The position numbers were made by a program, and so were the translations under genes. Below the pieces are notes generated by a model, which did not search any database, was not told the origin of the DNA, and saw only the letters and a list, made by a program, of their open reading frames with translations. 64,000 nucleotides of DNA from positions 202,996 to 266,995 of the forward strand of contig NZ_DLHR01000020.1 in NCBI RefSeq assembly GCF_002483315.1. The letters are read 5' to 3'. Source of the DNA: Flavobacterium sp. UBA7663 (lineage in GTDB: Bacteria > Bacteroidota > Bacteroidia > Flavobacteriales > Flavobacteriaceae). Positions 8,626 through 17,326 of the stretch are shown in pieces. Numbering within the stretch: the first letter of the stretch is position 1; every line of letters begins with the position of its first letter.

Positions 8626-9594
8626 ATGTCAACATCAGAAACACATACAAACGTGATTGAAGGACATCCCATTCATACTTATTTCGTAGAAAGCGATTTA
8701 ATACATCAATTATTAGAAGAATTAAATACCATTAATCCAAAAGAAGAATTTCAGAAATTCTATAATGTCTTTAATCATTTAGCAACAGTTGAAAAACGTT
8801 TTGAACGAAAAGAAAATCAATTATTTCCGTTTTTAGAGCAAAAAGGTTGGACAGGACCTTCTCGAAATATGTGGTCGTTTCACGATACGATTAGAGAAAT
8901 GTTTCGCATTGTTAGAAAAAATTTAGAAGAACAAGATTTTACTTCAGCCAAACACAATACCAATTTAATAACTCAAAGTTTATATCGCTTATTGGATGTA
9001 GAAGAAAATGTGTTGTTTCCAAATGCGTTGGATTTATTATCAGAAGAAGATTGGATTAAAATGCGAAAAGGAGAAGAAGAAATTGGTTGGATGTTAGCCG
9101 AAGCGCCGCCAAAATTCCCAAAAGAATCGGAGTACATTCATCCATCTCAAGATACAGAAAGAAGAACGGATGTTGTTTTTGACGAAAAAGCAGCGCATTA
9201 CGATGAAGGATATATGACGGTAGAACAAGTAAACTTAATGTTCAAAACATTACCTATCGATTTAACTTATGTAGATGAAAACGATAAAGTAATTTTTTAT
9301 AATCGAGGCGAAGAACGTGTTTTTCCAAGAAGTGCAGGAATTATTGGCAGGGAAGTTCGTTTTTGTCATCCACCGAAAAGTGTCGATACCGTTTTACAAA
9401 TTTTAGAAGCCTTTAGAAAAGGAGAAAAAAATGAAGCATCCTTCTGGATAAATTATAAAGAACGTCTAATATACATTCGCTATTTCGCAGTTAGAGATGA
9501 ACAAAAAAAATATAAAGGCGTAATCGAAATGTCACAAGACATCACCGAAATCAAGCAAATTGATGGTGAAAAACGATTGTTAGAATGGAAATAA
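8626..9594 (+). CDS. Hemerythrin-like / PAS (DUF438-type) protein in the nor operon
   Basis: About 322 residues from the ATG at 8626; an ATG at 8602 would overlap norD and add eight basic residues. The N-terminal part is hemerythrin-like: GHPIHTYFVESDLIHQLLEEL, FNHLATVEKRFERKENQLFPFLE, SFHDTIREMF and DVEENVLFPNAL give a full set of His/Glu ligands. A PAS domain follows (about 200-320; IDLTYVDENDKVIFYNRGEERVFPR, ending VIEMSQDITEIKQ). The arrangement resembles DUF438 proteins. A di-iron NO/O2 sensor or scavenger is a reasonable inference, but no output domain is present. Confidence 0.8.
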   Translation: MSTSETHTNVIEGHPIHTYFVESDLIHQLLEELNTINPKEEFQKFYNVFNHLATVEKRFERKENQLFPFLEQKGWTGPSRNMWSFHDTIREMFRIVRKNLEEQDFTSAKHNTNLITQSLYRLLDVEENVLFPNALDLLSEEDWIKMRKGEEEIGWMLAEAPPKFPKESEYIHPSQDTERRTDVVFDEKAAHYDEGYMTVEQVNLMFKTLPIDLTYVDENDKVIFYNRGEERVFPRSAGIIGREVRFCHPPKSVDTVLQILEAFRKGEKNEASFWINYKERLIYIRYFAVRDEQKKYKGVIEMSQDITEIKQIDGEKRLLEWK

Positions 9595-9608
9595 TTAATT
9601 AGAAAATT

Positions 9609-10265
9609 ATGAGAATTATAGGTACCATTTTATTCAGCATTTTTATCCTTTTTATTTTTTCTTGTGAAACAATAGAATATCATCATGTACCTAAAACAGC
9701 GGATGAAGCAGTAAAAGAATTGATAGAAGGAAACGAGCGATTTGTAAACAATAAATTGATGCATCATGATTTTATTGATGAAGCACACCATTCAGAAAAA
9801 GACCAACATCCGCACACTTTTGTGTTGTCTTGTATCGATTCGCGTGTACCGCCCGAAATTGTTTTTGATCAAGGAATTGGAAATTTATTTGTAGCGCGTG
9901 TTGCTGGAAATATCGAAGACGACAATATTTTAGGAAGCATGGAATATGCTGTTCAGGTAAAAGGAACCAAATTATTGGTTGTGTTAGGACATTCCAATTG
10001 TGGTGCGGTTCAAGGAGCAATTGATAATGTGAATTTGGGACATCTTACGCAGTTAACCAATCAAATTAAAGTCGCTTTTAGCCATCACAGAACGTATCCA
10101 TTACCAGAACATTTATCCAATGAAGCAGGACGATTAAACGTACTTTCAACCATAGATCATATTTTGTCATCAAGTCAAATTATTAGAGAATTGGTCAACA
10201 AGAAAAAAATCAAAATAGTAGGAACATTTTATGACTTACACACAGGTAAAGTAGAATTTTTATAA
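9609..10265 (+). CDS. Beta-class carbonic anhydrase with lipoprotein signal
   Basis: A 218-residue protein. Residues 1-19 form a lipoprotein signal (hydrophobic core, Cys19), so the enzyme is probably exported and membrane-anchored. Beta-carbonic-anhydrase signatures are complete: zinc ligands Cys75 with Asp77/Arg79 (SCIDSR), His128 and Cys131 (GHSNCGAV). It interconverts CO2 and bicarbonate. Its place between norD-associated genes and norE/norF is unusual; it may adjust periplasmic pH or CO2 during proton-consuming denitrification, which is inference. Confidence 0.85.
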   Translation: MRIIGTILFSIFILFIFSCETIEYHHVPKTADEAVKELIEGNERFVNNKLMHHDFIDEAHHSEKDQHPHTFVLSCIDSRVPPEIVFDQGIGNLFVARVAGNIEDDNILGSMEYAVQVKGTKLLVVLGHSNCGAVQGAIDNVNLGHLTQLTNQIKVAFSHHRTYPLPEHLSNEAGRLNVLSTIDHILSSSQIIRELVNKKKIKIVGTFYDLHTGKVEFL

Positions 10266-10267
10266 TA

Positions 10268-10837
10268 ATGAACAATACAAAATCAATATATTATCCGCCA
10301 GGAGGCATTTTAATTTGGATAATCATTTATTTGGAACTTATCACTTTTGGAATGGCCATTTTAGCCTTGGCTTATTACGGTTCGGAAGAACGAGAATTAT
10401 TTCACAATAGTAGTTTGAAACTGAATAAAACAATTGGAACAATAAACACGATTCTTTTATTAACCAGCGGATTTTTTGTAGCCAAAGGAATTCACTTTTT
10501 TAAAGCATCCAATGTCAAAAAAACATTAACCTATTTCAATTGGGCAATGGTTGGAGGTTTCGGATTTCTAGTTTTAAAATCAATAGAATATTATGAAAAA
10601 TTAGAAGCTGGATTACACATGGATTATAATTCGTTTTTTAGATTTTATTGGCTATTAACGGGTTTTCATTTTATACATGTTATTGTGGGATTGGTAATTT
10701 TAATAATAATTACGTTTTCTATCAGAGAAAAAAAAACAGAAGCATCCTTTGAAGACATTGAAGCCAGCGCCAGTTTTTGGCATATGTGCGATTTAATTTG
10801 GTTGCTTTTATTTCCAGTTATTTATTTACTTTTTTAA
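10268..10837 (+). CDS. norE: NorE-like protein (cytochrome c oxidase subunit III family)
   Basis: A 189-residue integral membrane protein with five predicted helices and the subunit III pattern (PPGGILIWIIIYLELITFGMA near the start; FYWLLTGFHFIHVIVGL and FWHMCDLIWLLLFP near the end). NorE proteins accompany nitric oxide reductases and support full activity without being catalytic. It starts 2 bp after the carbonic anhydrase gene and is followed closely by norF, which fixes its assignment to the nor operon rather than to an oxidase. Confidence 0.88.
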   Translation: MNNTKSIYYPPGGILIWIIIYLELITFGMAILALAYYGSEERELFHNSSLKLNKTIGTINTILLLTSGFFVAKGIHFFKASNVKKTLTYFNWAMVGGFGFLVLKSIEYYEKLEAGLHMDYNSFFRFYWLLTGFHFIHVIVGLVILIIITFSIREKKTEASFEDIEASASFWHMCDLIWLLLFPVIYLLF

Positions 10838-10848
10838 TTATATAGGTT

Positions 10849-11088
10849 ATGAAAGATACAATTACTTCAACGTTTATTTTATTGCTCACGCTTACTTTAG
10901 TGGCTGCGTTTGCGGCATCTAATGTTAGTCCAGAAATCATTGTTACCACGGTTGTTGCCCTGGCGTTTATTAAATTTTGGTTAGTAGCTTTTCAGTTTAT
11001 GGAATTAAAAAAAGCACATCCTTTTTGGAAATATTTGATTTTAGGTTTTGGTGGTTTGATGGGAATCATTTTAGTTATTTTACTCTAG
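10849..11088 (+). CDS. norF: NorF-like small membrane protein (cytochrome c oxidase subunit IV-like)
   Basis: A 79-residue protein with three predicted membrane helices and the pattern ALAFIKFWLVAFQFMELKKAHPFWK typical of the prokaryotic subunit IV/NorF group. It lies 11 bp after norE and is the last gene of the nor operon. It probably helps NorE in assembly or stability of the NO reductase. Confidence 0.83.
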   Translation: MKDTITSTFILLLTLTLVAAFAASNVSPEIIVTTVVALAFIKFWLVAFQFMELKKAHPFWKYLILGFGGLMGIILVILL

Positions 11089-11107
11089 TTTCTTCAAATT
11101 TCAAAGC

Positions 11108-11151
11108 ATGATAATAATCATATATTAATCTGATAGATTGTGTTTTATTTG
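11108..11151 (+). promoter_or_regulatory. Crp/Fnr-type promoter upstream of the 602-aa gene
   Basis: Perfect dyad ATGAT-AATA-ATCAT (11108-11121, centre 11114.5). A -7-like element TTTATTTG ends at 11151, again 36.5 bp from the dyad centre. It should drive the unrecognised gene at 11210 and the OsmC gene behind it. Confidence 0.78.
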
Positions 11152-11209
11152 TTCCTATTTATTTTGGGAAGAAATAAATTGAAATCGCAACGAACAAAAA
11201 ATATAAATA

Positions 11210-13018
11210 ATGATTTTACAAAAAAACGTACACAGCTTTCATATTCCAGTTATGGGATTAGCTTTTACTATTGACAGTCCCGTGCGAGTAGCTCAATACG
11301 GAATTGATTCTGTAATTTCCATAATGGATGACGATTTGATTGAAAAAATGACCGCTTTTTACGCAGAAAAATTCAAACATCCTTACGAAGAAATATCACA
11401 AAAGGTAGAAGATTTTAGAGCAAAGCGAATTACTAATTATCTGAATTTATTAGATAAAGTGGTGACTCAAAAATTCGAATCATTCAAATCAGAATTGATA
11501 GAAAAAAGAACACAATTAGAAGATTTTATCTCCATTTTACCTTCAAGTTCTGAATTAAAATTGCAATTGGAACAAGTAATAGCGTCTGGAAAAAACAATA
11601 TGATGGAGTTAAAAACTATTCTAGACCATCATTTTGCACCAGGAAGTATCGATGTGAATATCATGACAAAAATTGATAAAGATAACTTTATTGATGACGA
11701 ACAATTGCCAGTAATCTATAACGATGCTCATGCCGCTTTGAGAGGTTTTGTAAACAGTACAACAAATTCATCAGTAATCTTTTCTGCTGGAATGAATCCA
11801 AGATTATACAGTTACATGGAATCCTTTAACGAATTTTATCCCGATACCAACGGACAATTTCAAAAGAGAATTGTTCTAAAAGTAAGCGATTTCCGTTCGG
11901 CCATGATTCAAGGAAATTTTTTAGCTAAAAAAGGTCTTTGGGTTTCAGAATACCGAATTGAATCAGGACTAAATTGTGGTGGACACGCTTTTGCTACCGA
12001 CGGATTTTTATTAGGACCTATTTTAGAAGAATTTAAAAATAAGAAAGACGAGTTGATGCAATCGGCTTATGCTTTGTTTACACAAGCTCTGACATCGAAA
12101 AATAAAGAAGTTCCAAATGAACCACCCGTTTTAAAAATTACTGTGCAAGGTGGAGTAGGAACAGCAGAAGAACACCAGTTTTTATTAGACCATTATCAAG
12201 TGGATGCGGTAGGATGGGGTTCTCCATTTCTTCTAGTACCAGAAGCTACTTCAGTTGATATAGAAACACGAAAATTATTGGCCAATGCCAAAGAAGAAGA
12301 TTTGTATTTGAGTAACATTTCGCCTTTAGGAGTTCCGTTCAATACGATCAAAGGCACAACCAATGATTTTTTTAAAAGCCAACGTATTGCGTCTGGAAAA
12401 GCTGGAAGTTCGTGCCCTAAGAAATATTTAGCATTAAGTAAAGAATATAAAAAGGAAGGAAGTTGTACCGCATCTAAAAAACATCAAGACAAGAAAATTG
12501 AAGAATTAGAAGATAAACGTAACTCGATTTCTTATGAAGCATATATGAAAGAATATACAGCCATTACCGAAAAATCATGTTTGTGTGTTGGATTAGCAAA
12601 TGCAAGTCATTTAGAGCTTGGAATTCCAATTAAAGGACAGTCTCAAGGCGTTGTGGTTTGTCCTGGACCTAATATGGCGTATTTTTCAAATGAAGTGTCT
12701 CTAAAAGAGATGATTCAGCACATCTATGGAAAAAAGAAAATAGAAAATCACACAAATAGACCCAATATGTTTGTTAAGGAATTAGGCCTATATGTTTCCT
12801 ATTTAACTAACCAAATTAATGAGGCTTTGGAAATAACGCCTCAACAGATTAAAAAATGGGAAACGTTTAAAATCAATCTTTTAAATGGAATTTCATATTA
12901 CAAATCGTTTTTTGAAAACAGTTCTTATTTTCAAGGTAACAACCAAGTAATAAGAAAAGAAATGCTAAAAATGGAATCCCAACTAACAAGTTTAGAATTT
13001 AATACAATACCCGCTTAA
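11210..13018 (+). CDS. Unrecognised 602-aa protein with barrel-like glycine motifs and conserved-looking cysteines
   Basis: I do not recognise this family with certainty. The protein has no signal peptide or membrane helix. A long helical stretch (about 40-140) precedes a region with TIM-barrel/FMN-type features: SGLNCGGHAFATDG (253-266) and VQGGVGTAEEHQFLL (312-326) followed by VDAVGWGSPFLLVPE. Six cysteines fall in motifs that could hold an Fe-S cluster or metal: Cys256, 402, 419, 457, 459 (SCLCVG) and 484 (VVVCPGPN). It lies directly behind an Fnr-type promoter, between nor and nos, and overlaps functionally with an OsmC gene 2 bp downstream. An anaerobic redox role linked to nitrogen oxides is inference. 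Confidence 0.6.
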   Translation: MILQKNVHSFHIPVMGLAFTIDSPVRVAQYGIDSVISIMDDDLIEKMTAFYAEKFKHPYEEISQKVEDFRAKRITNYLNLLDKVVTQKFESFKSELIEKRTQLEDFISILPSSSELKLQLEQVIASGKNNMMELKTILDHHFAPGSIDVNIMTKIDKDNFIDDEQLPVIYNDAHAALRGFVNSTTNSSVIFSAGMNPRLYSYMESFNEFYPDTNGQFQKRIVLKVSDFRSAMIQGNFLAKKGLWVSEYRIESGLNCGGHAFATDGFLLGPILEEFKNKKDELMQSAYALFTQALTSKNKEVPNEPPVLKITVQGGVGTAEEHQFLLDHYQVDAVGWGSPFLLVPEATSVDIETRKLLANAKEEDLYLSNISPLGVPFNTIKGTTNDFFKSQRIASGKAGSSCPKKYLALSKEYKKEGSCTASKKHQDKKIEELEDKRNSISYEAYMKEYTAITEKSCLCVGLANASHLELGIPIKGQSQGVVVCPGPNMAYFSNEVSLKEMIQHIYGKKKIENHTNRPNMFVKELGLYVSYLTNQINEALEITPQQIKKWETFKINLLNGISYYKSFFENSSYFQGNNQVIRKEMLKMESQLTSLEFNTIPA

Positions 13019-13020
13019 TT

Positions 13021-13455
13021 ATGGAAAAACACAGTTATAATTTAAGTTTAGAATGGACAGGAGATAGAAAAGGGATTTTATCATCACCTGAATTTCCATC
13101 TACAATTGAGGTGGTTACGCCTCCTGAATTTGATAAAGGAATCGCAGGCCATTGGTCTCCTGAACATTTATTTACTGCTTCGGTTTTAAGTTGTTTTATG
13201 ACTACTTTTTTGGCCATTGCCGACTATTCCAAGCTAGAATACGAAAAATTTGAATGCAAAGCAGAAGGAATTTTAGAATCGATTGAAGGAAAATTTTTGA
13301 TGACAGAAATTATTTTAAAACCAATAGTGTACATCAAAAATCAAGAAGAAATTGAAAAAACAGAACGCATTTTGCACAAATCAGAAAAGGCGTGTTTAAT
13401 TTCTAATTCGATTATTTCAAATGTGGTTTTAGATTTTGAAGTGAAGGTAGTGTAA
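13021..13455 (+). CDS. OsmC-family thiol-dependent peroxidase-like protein
   Basis: A 144-residue protein with the OsmC/Ohr fold: GHWSPEHLFTASVLSCFMTTFLAIA carries the first active Cys, EKACLISNSI the second. OsmC proteins reduce organic hydroperoxides or bind sulfane-type thiols using this Cys pair. It starts 2 bp after the 602-aa gene and shares its Fnr-type promoter, so the pair is probably a functional unit. A terminator follows directly. Confidence 0.85.
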   Translation: MEKHSYNLSLEWTGDRKGILSSPEFPSTIEVVTPPEFDKGIAGHWSPEHLFTASVLSCFMTTFLAIADYSKLEYEKFECKAEGILESIEGKFLMTEIILKPIVYIKNQEEIEKTERILHKSEKACLISNSIISNVVLDFEVKVV

Positions 13456-13476
13456 TTTTTATAAATAGGTTTTTGT

Positions 13477-13512
13477 AAAGGTTGTTTCCAGTTTTGGAGA
13501 CAACCTTTTTTA
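13477..13512 (+). terminator. Intrinsic terminator after osmC
   Basis: Arms AAAGGTTGTtTCC and GGAgACAACCTTT (13477-13489 and 13496-13508) with a 6-nt loop, followed by a T-run. Confidence 0.85.
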
Positions 13513-13553
13513 TTAAACAATTGTTAATAATAAAGATAAAAATATCCTTTTTT

Positions 13554-13597
13554 ATGATTGTAATCATACTTTTAAGCGGCTCAATTTCAGAAATTTG
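13554..13597 (+). promoter_or_regulatory. Crp/Fnr-type promoter of the cytochrome c-nosZ operon
   Basis: Perfect dyad ATGAT-TGTA-ATCAT (13554-13567, centre 13560.5). The -7-like GAAATTTG ends at 13597, 36.5 bp away. The first gene starts at 13625, so the leader is about 20 nt. Confidence 0.8.
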
Positions 13598-13624
13598 TAG
13601 TAATAATTTTAATATTAAAAAATC

Positions 13625-14104
13625 ATGAACAAATCAATTTTACTTGTTTTATCTCTTGCTTTAGCTATAGCATGTGGTAAAAAAGAAGCGTCTGCTGAAG
13701 ATAATTATCAGCCTGGTGGAGGTGAAGCTACAACTGAAGCAGCAGATCCTGCATCGTATGATCCAAAACGAGGTGAAGGAAAATACGATACCGTTGAGTT
13801 AGGAGCAACTTTAGATCAAGCGATGGCCACAAAAGGTGAAGAAGTTGCAGGTGTAAAATGTACATCGTGTCATAAAATGACAGATGAAAAATTAGTTGGA
13901 CCAGGATGGAAAGGAGTAACCGAAAGAAGAACTCCTCAATGGATTATGAACTTCATTACCAATCCAGATCCTATGATTGACAAAGACCCAGAAGTGCAAG
14001 CTCAACTTGAGATTTGTTTGGTTCGTATGCCTAATCAAGGTGTTTCTGATGATGAAGCCAGAGGAATTTTGGAATACATGCGTCAAAACGATGGTGTGAA
14101 ATAA
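13625..14104 (+). CDS. Lipoprotein mono-haem cytochrome c of the nos cluster
   Basis: A 159-residue protein with a lipobox (Cys17), an acidic/Gly-rich linker and a class I cytochrome domain: CTSCH at 79-83, GPGWKGV, and a probable Met ligand in VRMPNQGV. It is the first gene of the nosZ transcript and abuts the nosZ region. In clade II nos clusters such small cytochromes are placed to hand electrons to NosZ. Anchoring by lipid would hold it at the outer face of the inner membrane or the inner leaflet of the outer membrane. Confidence 0.88.
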   Translation: MNKSILLVLSLALAIACGKKEASAEDNYQPGGGEATTEAADPASYDPKRGEGKYDTVELGATLDQAMATKGEEVAGVKCTSCHKMTDEKLVGPGWKGVTERRTPQWIMNFITNPDPMIDKDPEVQAQLEICLVRMPNQGVSDDEARGILEYMRQNDGVK

Positions 14105-14167
14105 ATGAATAAGGATGTTGGATCGGGTGAAAGTGACTCAACATCCCAAATTTTAATTACATATATC

Positions 14168-16153
14168 ATGAAAAATAAATTTGTACAAGCAATTCTAGTA
14201 ATTGTATTGGGAAGTGCTTTGGTTACTTCATGTAAACCAAAAAGTTCAGGGGATGCCGTGAGTGGAGATGCTGCCCAACGTGTCTATGTGGCACCTGGTA
14301 AATACGATGAATTTTATAATTTCGTATCTGGTGGTTTTAGTGGTCAAATGAGTGTTTATGGACTTCCAAGCGGTAGAATGTTGAAGGTTGTTCCTATTTT
14401 CTCTGTTGATCCTGAAAGTGGATGGGGTTTTAGTGAAGAAACAAAACCTATGTTAAACACTTCTGAAGGTTTTATTCCTTGGGATGATCAACATCACTTA
14501 GAGTTATCTCAAACTAACGGTGAAGTTGATGGTAGATGGATATTTGCTAATGCAAACAACACACCACGTATCGCAAGAGTTGATTTAAAACGTTTTAAAA
14601 CTTCAGAAATTATTGAGTTACCAAACTCTGCTGGTAACCACTCTTCACCTTTTATTACTGAAAACACAGAATATGTAGTTGCTGGAACACGTTTTGGTGT
14701 ACCTGGGGATTACGATAAAGGAGATGTGCCAATTAATACGTATAAAGAAAATTTTAAAGCTCACATCAGTTTTATTAAAGTAGATAAAGAATCTGGTAAA
14801 ATGGATTTATCTTTCCAATTACGTTTACCAGGTGTGAATTTTGACCTTTCCCATGCTGGTAAAGGAAAATCTCATGGATGGTTTTTCTTCACTTGTTACA
14901 ATTCTGAACAAGCAAATACCCTTTTAGAAGTAAATGCTTCTCAAAATGATAAAGATTTTATCATGGCTGTCAATTGGAAAAAAGCTGAAGAATATATCAA
15001 AGCTGGTAAAGGTAAAATTGAAAAAACAAAATATGCACATAACACATGGAATGACGAAACGCATACAGGAACTTCAGTAATTAAAGATGAAGTTTTAGTT
15101 TTAGACGCTATGGCGATGAAAGATATTTGTTATTTAATGCCATGTCCGAAATCACCTCATGGGTGTGATGTTGACCCAACAGGTGAATACATAGTGGGTT
15201 CTGGTAAATTAGCAGCATTAATTCCAGTATTTAGCTTTGATAAAATGGTAAAAGCTATTGGTAAAAAAGATTATGAAGGTGATTATGAAGGAATTCCAGT
15301 TTTAAAATACAACTCTGTTCTTCATGGAGAAGTTCAAAAACCAGGATTAGGACCTTTACATACTGAGTTTGATGGGAAAGGAAATGCTTATACCACATTC
15401 TTCGTATCTTCTGAAGTAGTGAAATGGGATATTAAAACATTAAAAGTTTTAGATAGAGTTCCAACTTATTACTCGGTAGGTCACTTATGTATTCCTGGTG
15501 GTGATTCAAAAAAACCTTTCGGAAAATATCTAATTGCGTATAACAAAATTACGAAAGACAGATATTTACCAACTGGTCCAGAATTAACACAATCTGCTCA
15601 ATTATATGATATTAGTGGAGATAAAATGAAGCTATTATTAGATTTCCCAACTATTGGAGAACCTCATTATGCTCAAGCAGCTCCAGCTGATTTGATTCGT
15701 AATAATGGACAGTTGAAATTTTACGATTTAAAAAACAATAAACATCCAAGAGTTTCCAAAGGTGAAAAGGAAACAAAAGTAGTTAGAGAAGGAAATAAAG
15801 TACATGTTTACATGACCATGATTCGTTCACACTTTTCTCCAGATAATATTGAAGGAATTAAAGTAGGAGATGATGTATATTTCCACATTACAAACCTTGA
15901 ACAAGATTGGGATGTTCCTCATGGATTCTCAATTAGAAGAGCACAAACAGCTGAATTACTAATTATGCCAGGAGAGACTGCAACTTTAAATTGGAAACCA
16001 TCTAAGGTTGGTATTGTTCCATTTTATTGTACAGACTTCTGTAGTGCATTACACCAAGAAATGTCAGGATACATTAGAGTTTCTCCTGCAGGAAGTAATG
16101 TGCCAATTAGTTATAGCTTAGGTACAAATTTACCAGCTTCTTCAACAAAATAA
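14168..16153 (+). CDS. nosZ: NosZ, nitrous oxide reductase (clade II, Sec/lipoprotein type)
   Basis: 661 residues from the ATG at 14168, chosen because it yields a hydrophobic signal ending in a lipobox (VTSC, Cys22); the open frame upstream has no signal character. No twin-arginine motif is present, which marks the clade II (atypical) enzyme. The seven-bladed propeller carries CuZ ligands beginning with DDQHH (106-110). The C-terminal cupredoxin domain has the CuA set C621-x3-C625-x3-H629-x2-M632 with the upstream His in DVPHGFS. It reduces N2O to N2, the last step of denitrification. A terminator follows, yet the maturation genes lie just beyond. Confidence 0.97.
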   Translation: MKNKFVQAILVIVLGSALVTSCKPKSSGDAVSGDAAQRVYVAPGKYDEFYNFVSGGFSGQMSVYGLPSGRMLKVVPIFSVDPESGWGFSEETKPMLNTSEGFIPWDDQHHLELSQTNGEVDGRWIFANANNTPRIARVDLKRFKTSEIIELPNSAGNHSSPFITENTEYVVAGTRFGVPGDYDKGDVPINTYKENFKAHISFIKVDKESGKMDLSFQLRLPGVNFDLSHAGKGKSHGWFFFTCYNSEQANTLLEVNASQNDKDFIMAVNWKKAEEYIKAGKGKIEKTKYAHNTWNDETHTGTSVIKDEVLVLDAMAMKDICYLMPCPKSPHGCDVDPTGEYIVGSGKLAALIPVFSFDKMVKAIGKKDYEGDYEGIPVLKYNSVLHGEVQKPGLGPLHTEFDGKGNAYTTFFVSSEVVKWDIKTLKVLDRVPTYYSVGHLCIPGGDSKKPFGKYLIAYNKITKDRYLPTGPELTQSAQLYDISGDKMKLLLDFPTIGEPHYAQAAPADLIRNNGQLKFYDLKNNKHPRVSKGEKETKVVREGNKVHVYMTMIRSHFSPDNIEGIKVGDDVYFHITNLEQDWDVPHGFSIRRAQTAELLIMPGETATLNWKPSKVGIVPFYCTDFCSALHQEMSGYIRVSPAGSNVPISYSLGTNLPASSTK

Positions 16154-16159
16154 TTTTTT

Positions 16160-16190
16160 TAGGGAGCAGGAATGCTCCCTAATTTTTTTT
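16160..16190 (+). terminator. Intrinsic terminator after nosZ
   Basis: Arms AGGGAGC (16161-16167) and GCTCCCT (16174-16180) with a 6-nt loop and T-rich flanks on both sides. It should separate high nosZ expression from the maturation genes. Confidence 0.85.
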
Positions 16191-16316
16191 AACCAATAAA
16201 ACAAAAAATCTTCACTTAAAACTATAATTAAAAGTCATTATTGTTTTTCTAATTGTAAGAAAAACTACAATAATTTATTTGAAACAATCTATGATTTTAA
16301 CATAAAAATAGAAATC

Positions 16317-16901
16317 ATGAAAGAAAACAATTTAACAATACTTTCTAAAGTTTTGTTGGTACTAGTAGGATTATTATTTATTGGTTCATTATTTGTGCCC
16401 ATGTGGAGAATTGAATTAGATGCTCCACAATACCCAGAAGGATTAATGTTACAACTTCATGCAAATAAAATTGGTGGAGATGTTGATATAATAAATGGGT
16501 TAAATCACTACATTGGTATGGCAACTTTACATTCAGAAAACTTTTTTGAATTTACAGTTCTTCCCTATATTTTTGGTGCTTTTGCATTAACTTCATTAAT
16601 TTTAGTATTCATTAACAATAGAAAAGCTGTTTTTGGTTTTCTTGTAATATTTATACTCTTTGTAATTCTTGCAGGATTTGATTTTTATAGATGGAATTAC
16701 GAATATGGACATAATCTTGATCCAAATGCCGCTATAAAAGTGCCAGGCATGGCTTATCAACCTCCATTAATTGGGTATAAGCAATTGTTAAATTTTGGTG
16801 CTTATTCAATACCAGATACTGGTGGTTGGATGCTTGTAGTTGCTGGGGGAATATTATTTGCAATAGTTTTAAAAGAATTCAAATTTAAAAAATTAACATA
16901 A
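16317..16901 (+). CDS. Four-helix membrane protein of the clade II nos cluster
   Basis: A 194-residue integral membrane protein with helices near 10-28, 83-103, 108-125 and 170-190 and a large extracytoplasmic loop with conserved-looking MWRIELDAPQYPEGL and LNHYIGM. Proteins of this type commonly sit next to nosZ/nosL in clade II clusters (a NosB-like position). Its biochemical role is not known to me; the His/Met-bearing loop would fit copper handling or electron transfer. It overlaps the nosL start by one base, so it heads the maturation operon. Confidence 0.72.
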   Translation: MKENNLTILSKVLLVLVGLLFIGSLFVPMWRIELDAPQYPEGLMLQLHANKIGGDVDIINGLNHYIGMATLHSENFFEFTVLPYIFGAFALTSLILVFINNRKAVFGFLVIFILFVILAGFDFYRWNYEYGHNLDPNAAIKVPGMAYQPPLIGYKQLLNFGAYSIPDTGGWMLVVAGGILFAIVLKEFKFKKLT

Positions 16902-17320
16902 TGAAATGGTTATCTTATTTTTTAATTTTATTAGTATCGGTTTCTTGTGTAACAAAAGAAGCAGAACCAATTAAGTTAAATTCAGACGCATGTGAGTTTT
17001 GTAAAATGAAAATTTCAGACGGAAAATTCGGAGCAGAATTAATTACTAATAAAGGAAGAATTTATAAGTTTGATGATATGCATTGTATGATTAGTTATCA
17101 CAAAGAAAATCAAACAACAAATATTCAATCTTTTTATATTCATGATTTTAATGAAAATAATATTTTGATTCCTGCTGAAACTGCTTTTTATGCGAAAGGA
17201 GGGGAGATTAATAGCCCAATGCGTGGCAATATAATTGCTGTAAAAACAGAGGAAGAAGCAAATAAAGTAATTGAAAAATATAAAGCAAATCCAACATCTT
17301 GGAGTGAAATAATTAAATAA
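16901..17320 (+). CDS. nosL: NosL, copper chaperone lipoprotein
   Basis: A 139-residue lipoprotein (Cys16) with the NosL copper motif CEFCKM (Cys31, Cys34, Met36) and the following DDMHCMISYH segment. NosL binds Cu(I) in the periplasm and supplies it to apo-NosZ with NosDFY. It sits between the nos membrane protein and nosD with almost no spacing. Confidence 0.94.
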   Translation: MKWLSYFLILLVSVSCVTKEAEPIKLNSDACEFCKMKISDGKFGAELITNKGRIYKFDDMHCMISYHKENQTTNIQSFYIHDFNENNILIPAETAFYAKGGEINSPMRGNIIAVKTEEEANKVIEKYKANPTSWSEIIK

Positions 17321-17326
17321 AATCAA

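Noticed and set aside
14105..14167. Start of NosZ at 14105
   Set aside because: The extra 21 residues have no signal-peptide character, whereas the ATG at 14168 gives a clean lipoprotein signal.
16211..16275. Fnr-type dyad upstream of the nos maturation genes
   Set aside because: Only imperfect matches and a weak 7-bp hairpin are present; the half-site after ATGATTTTA does not fit.
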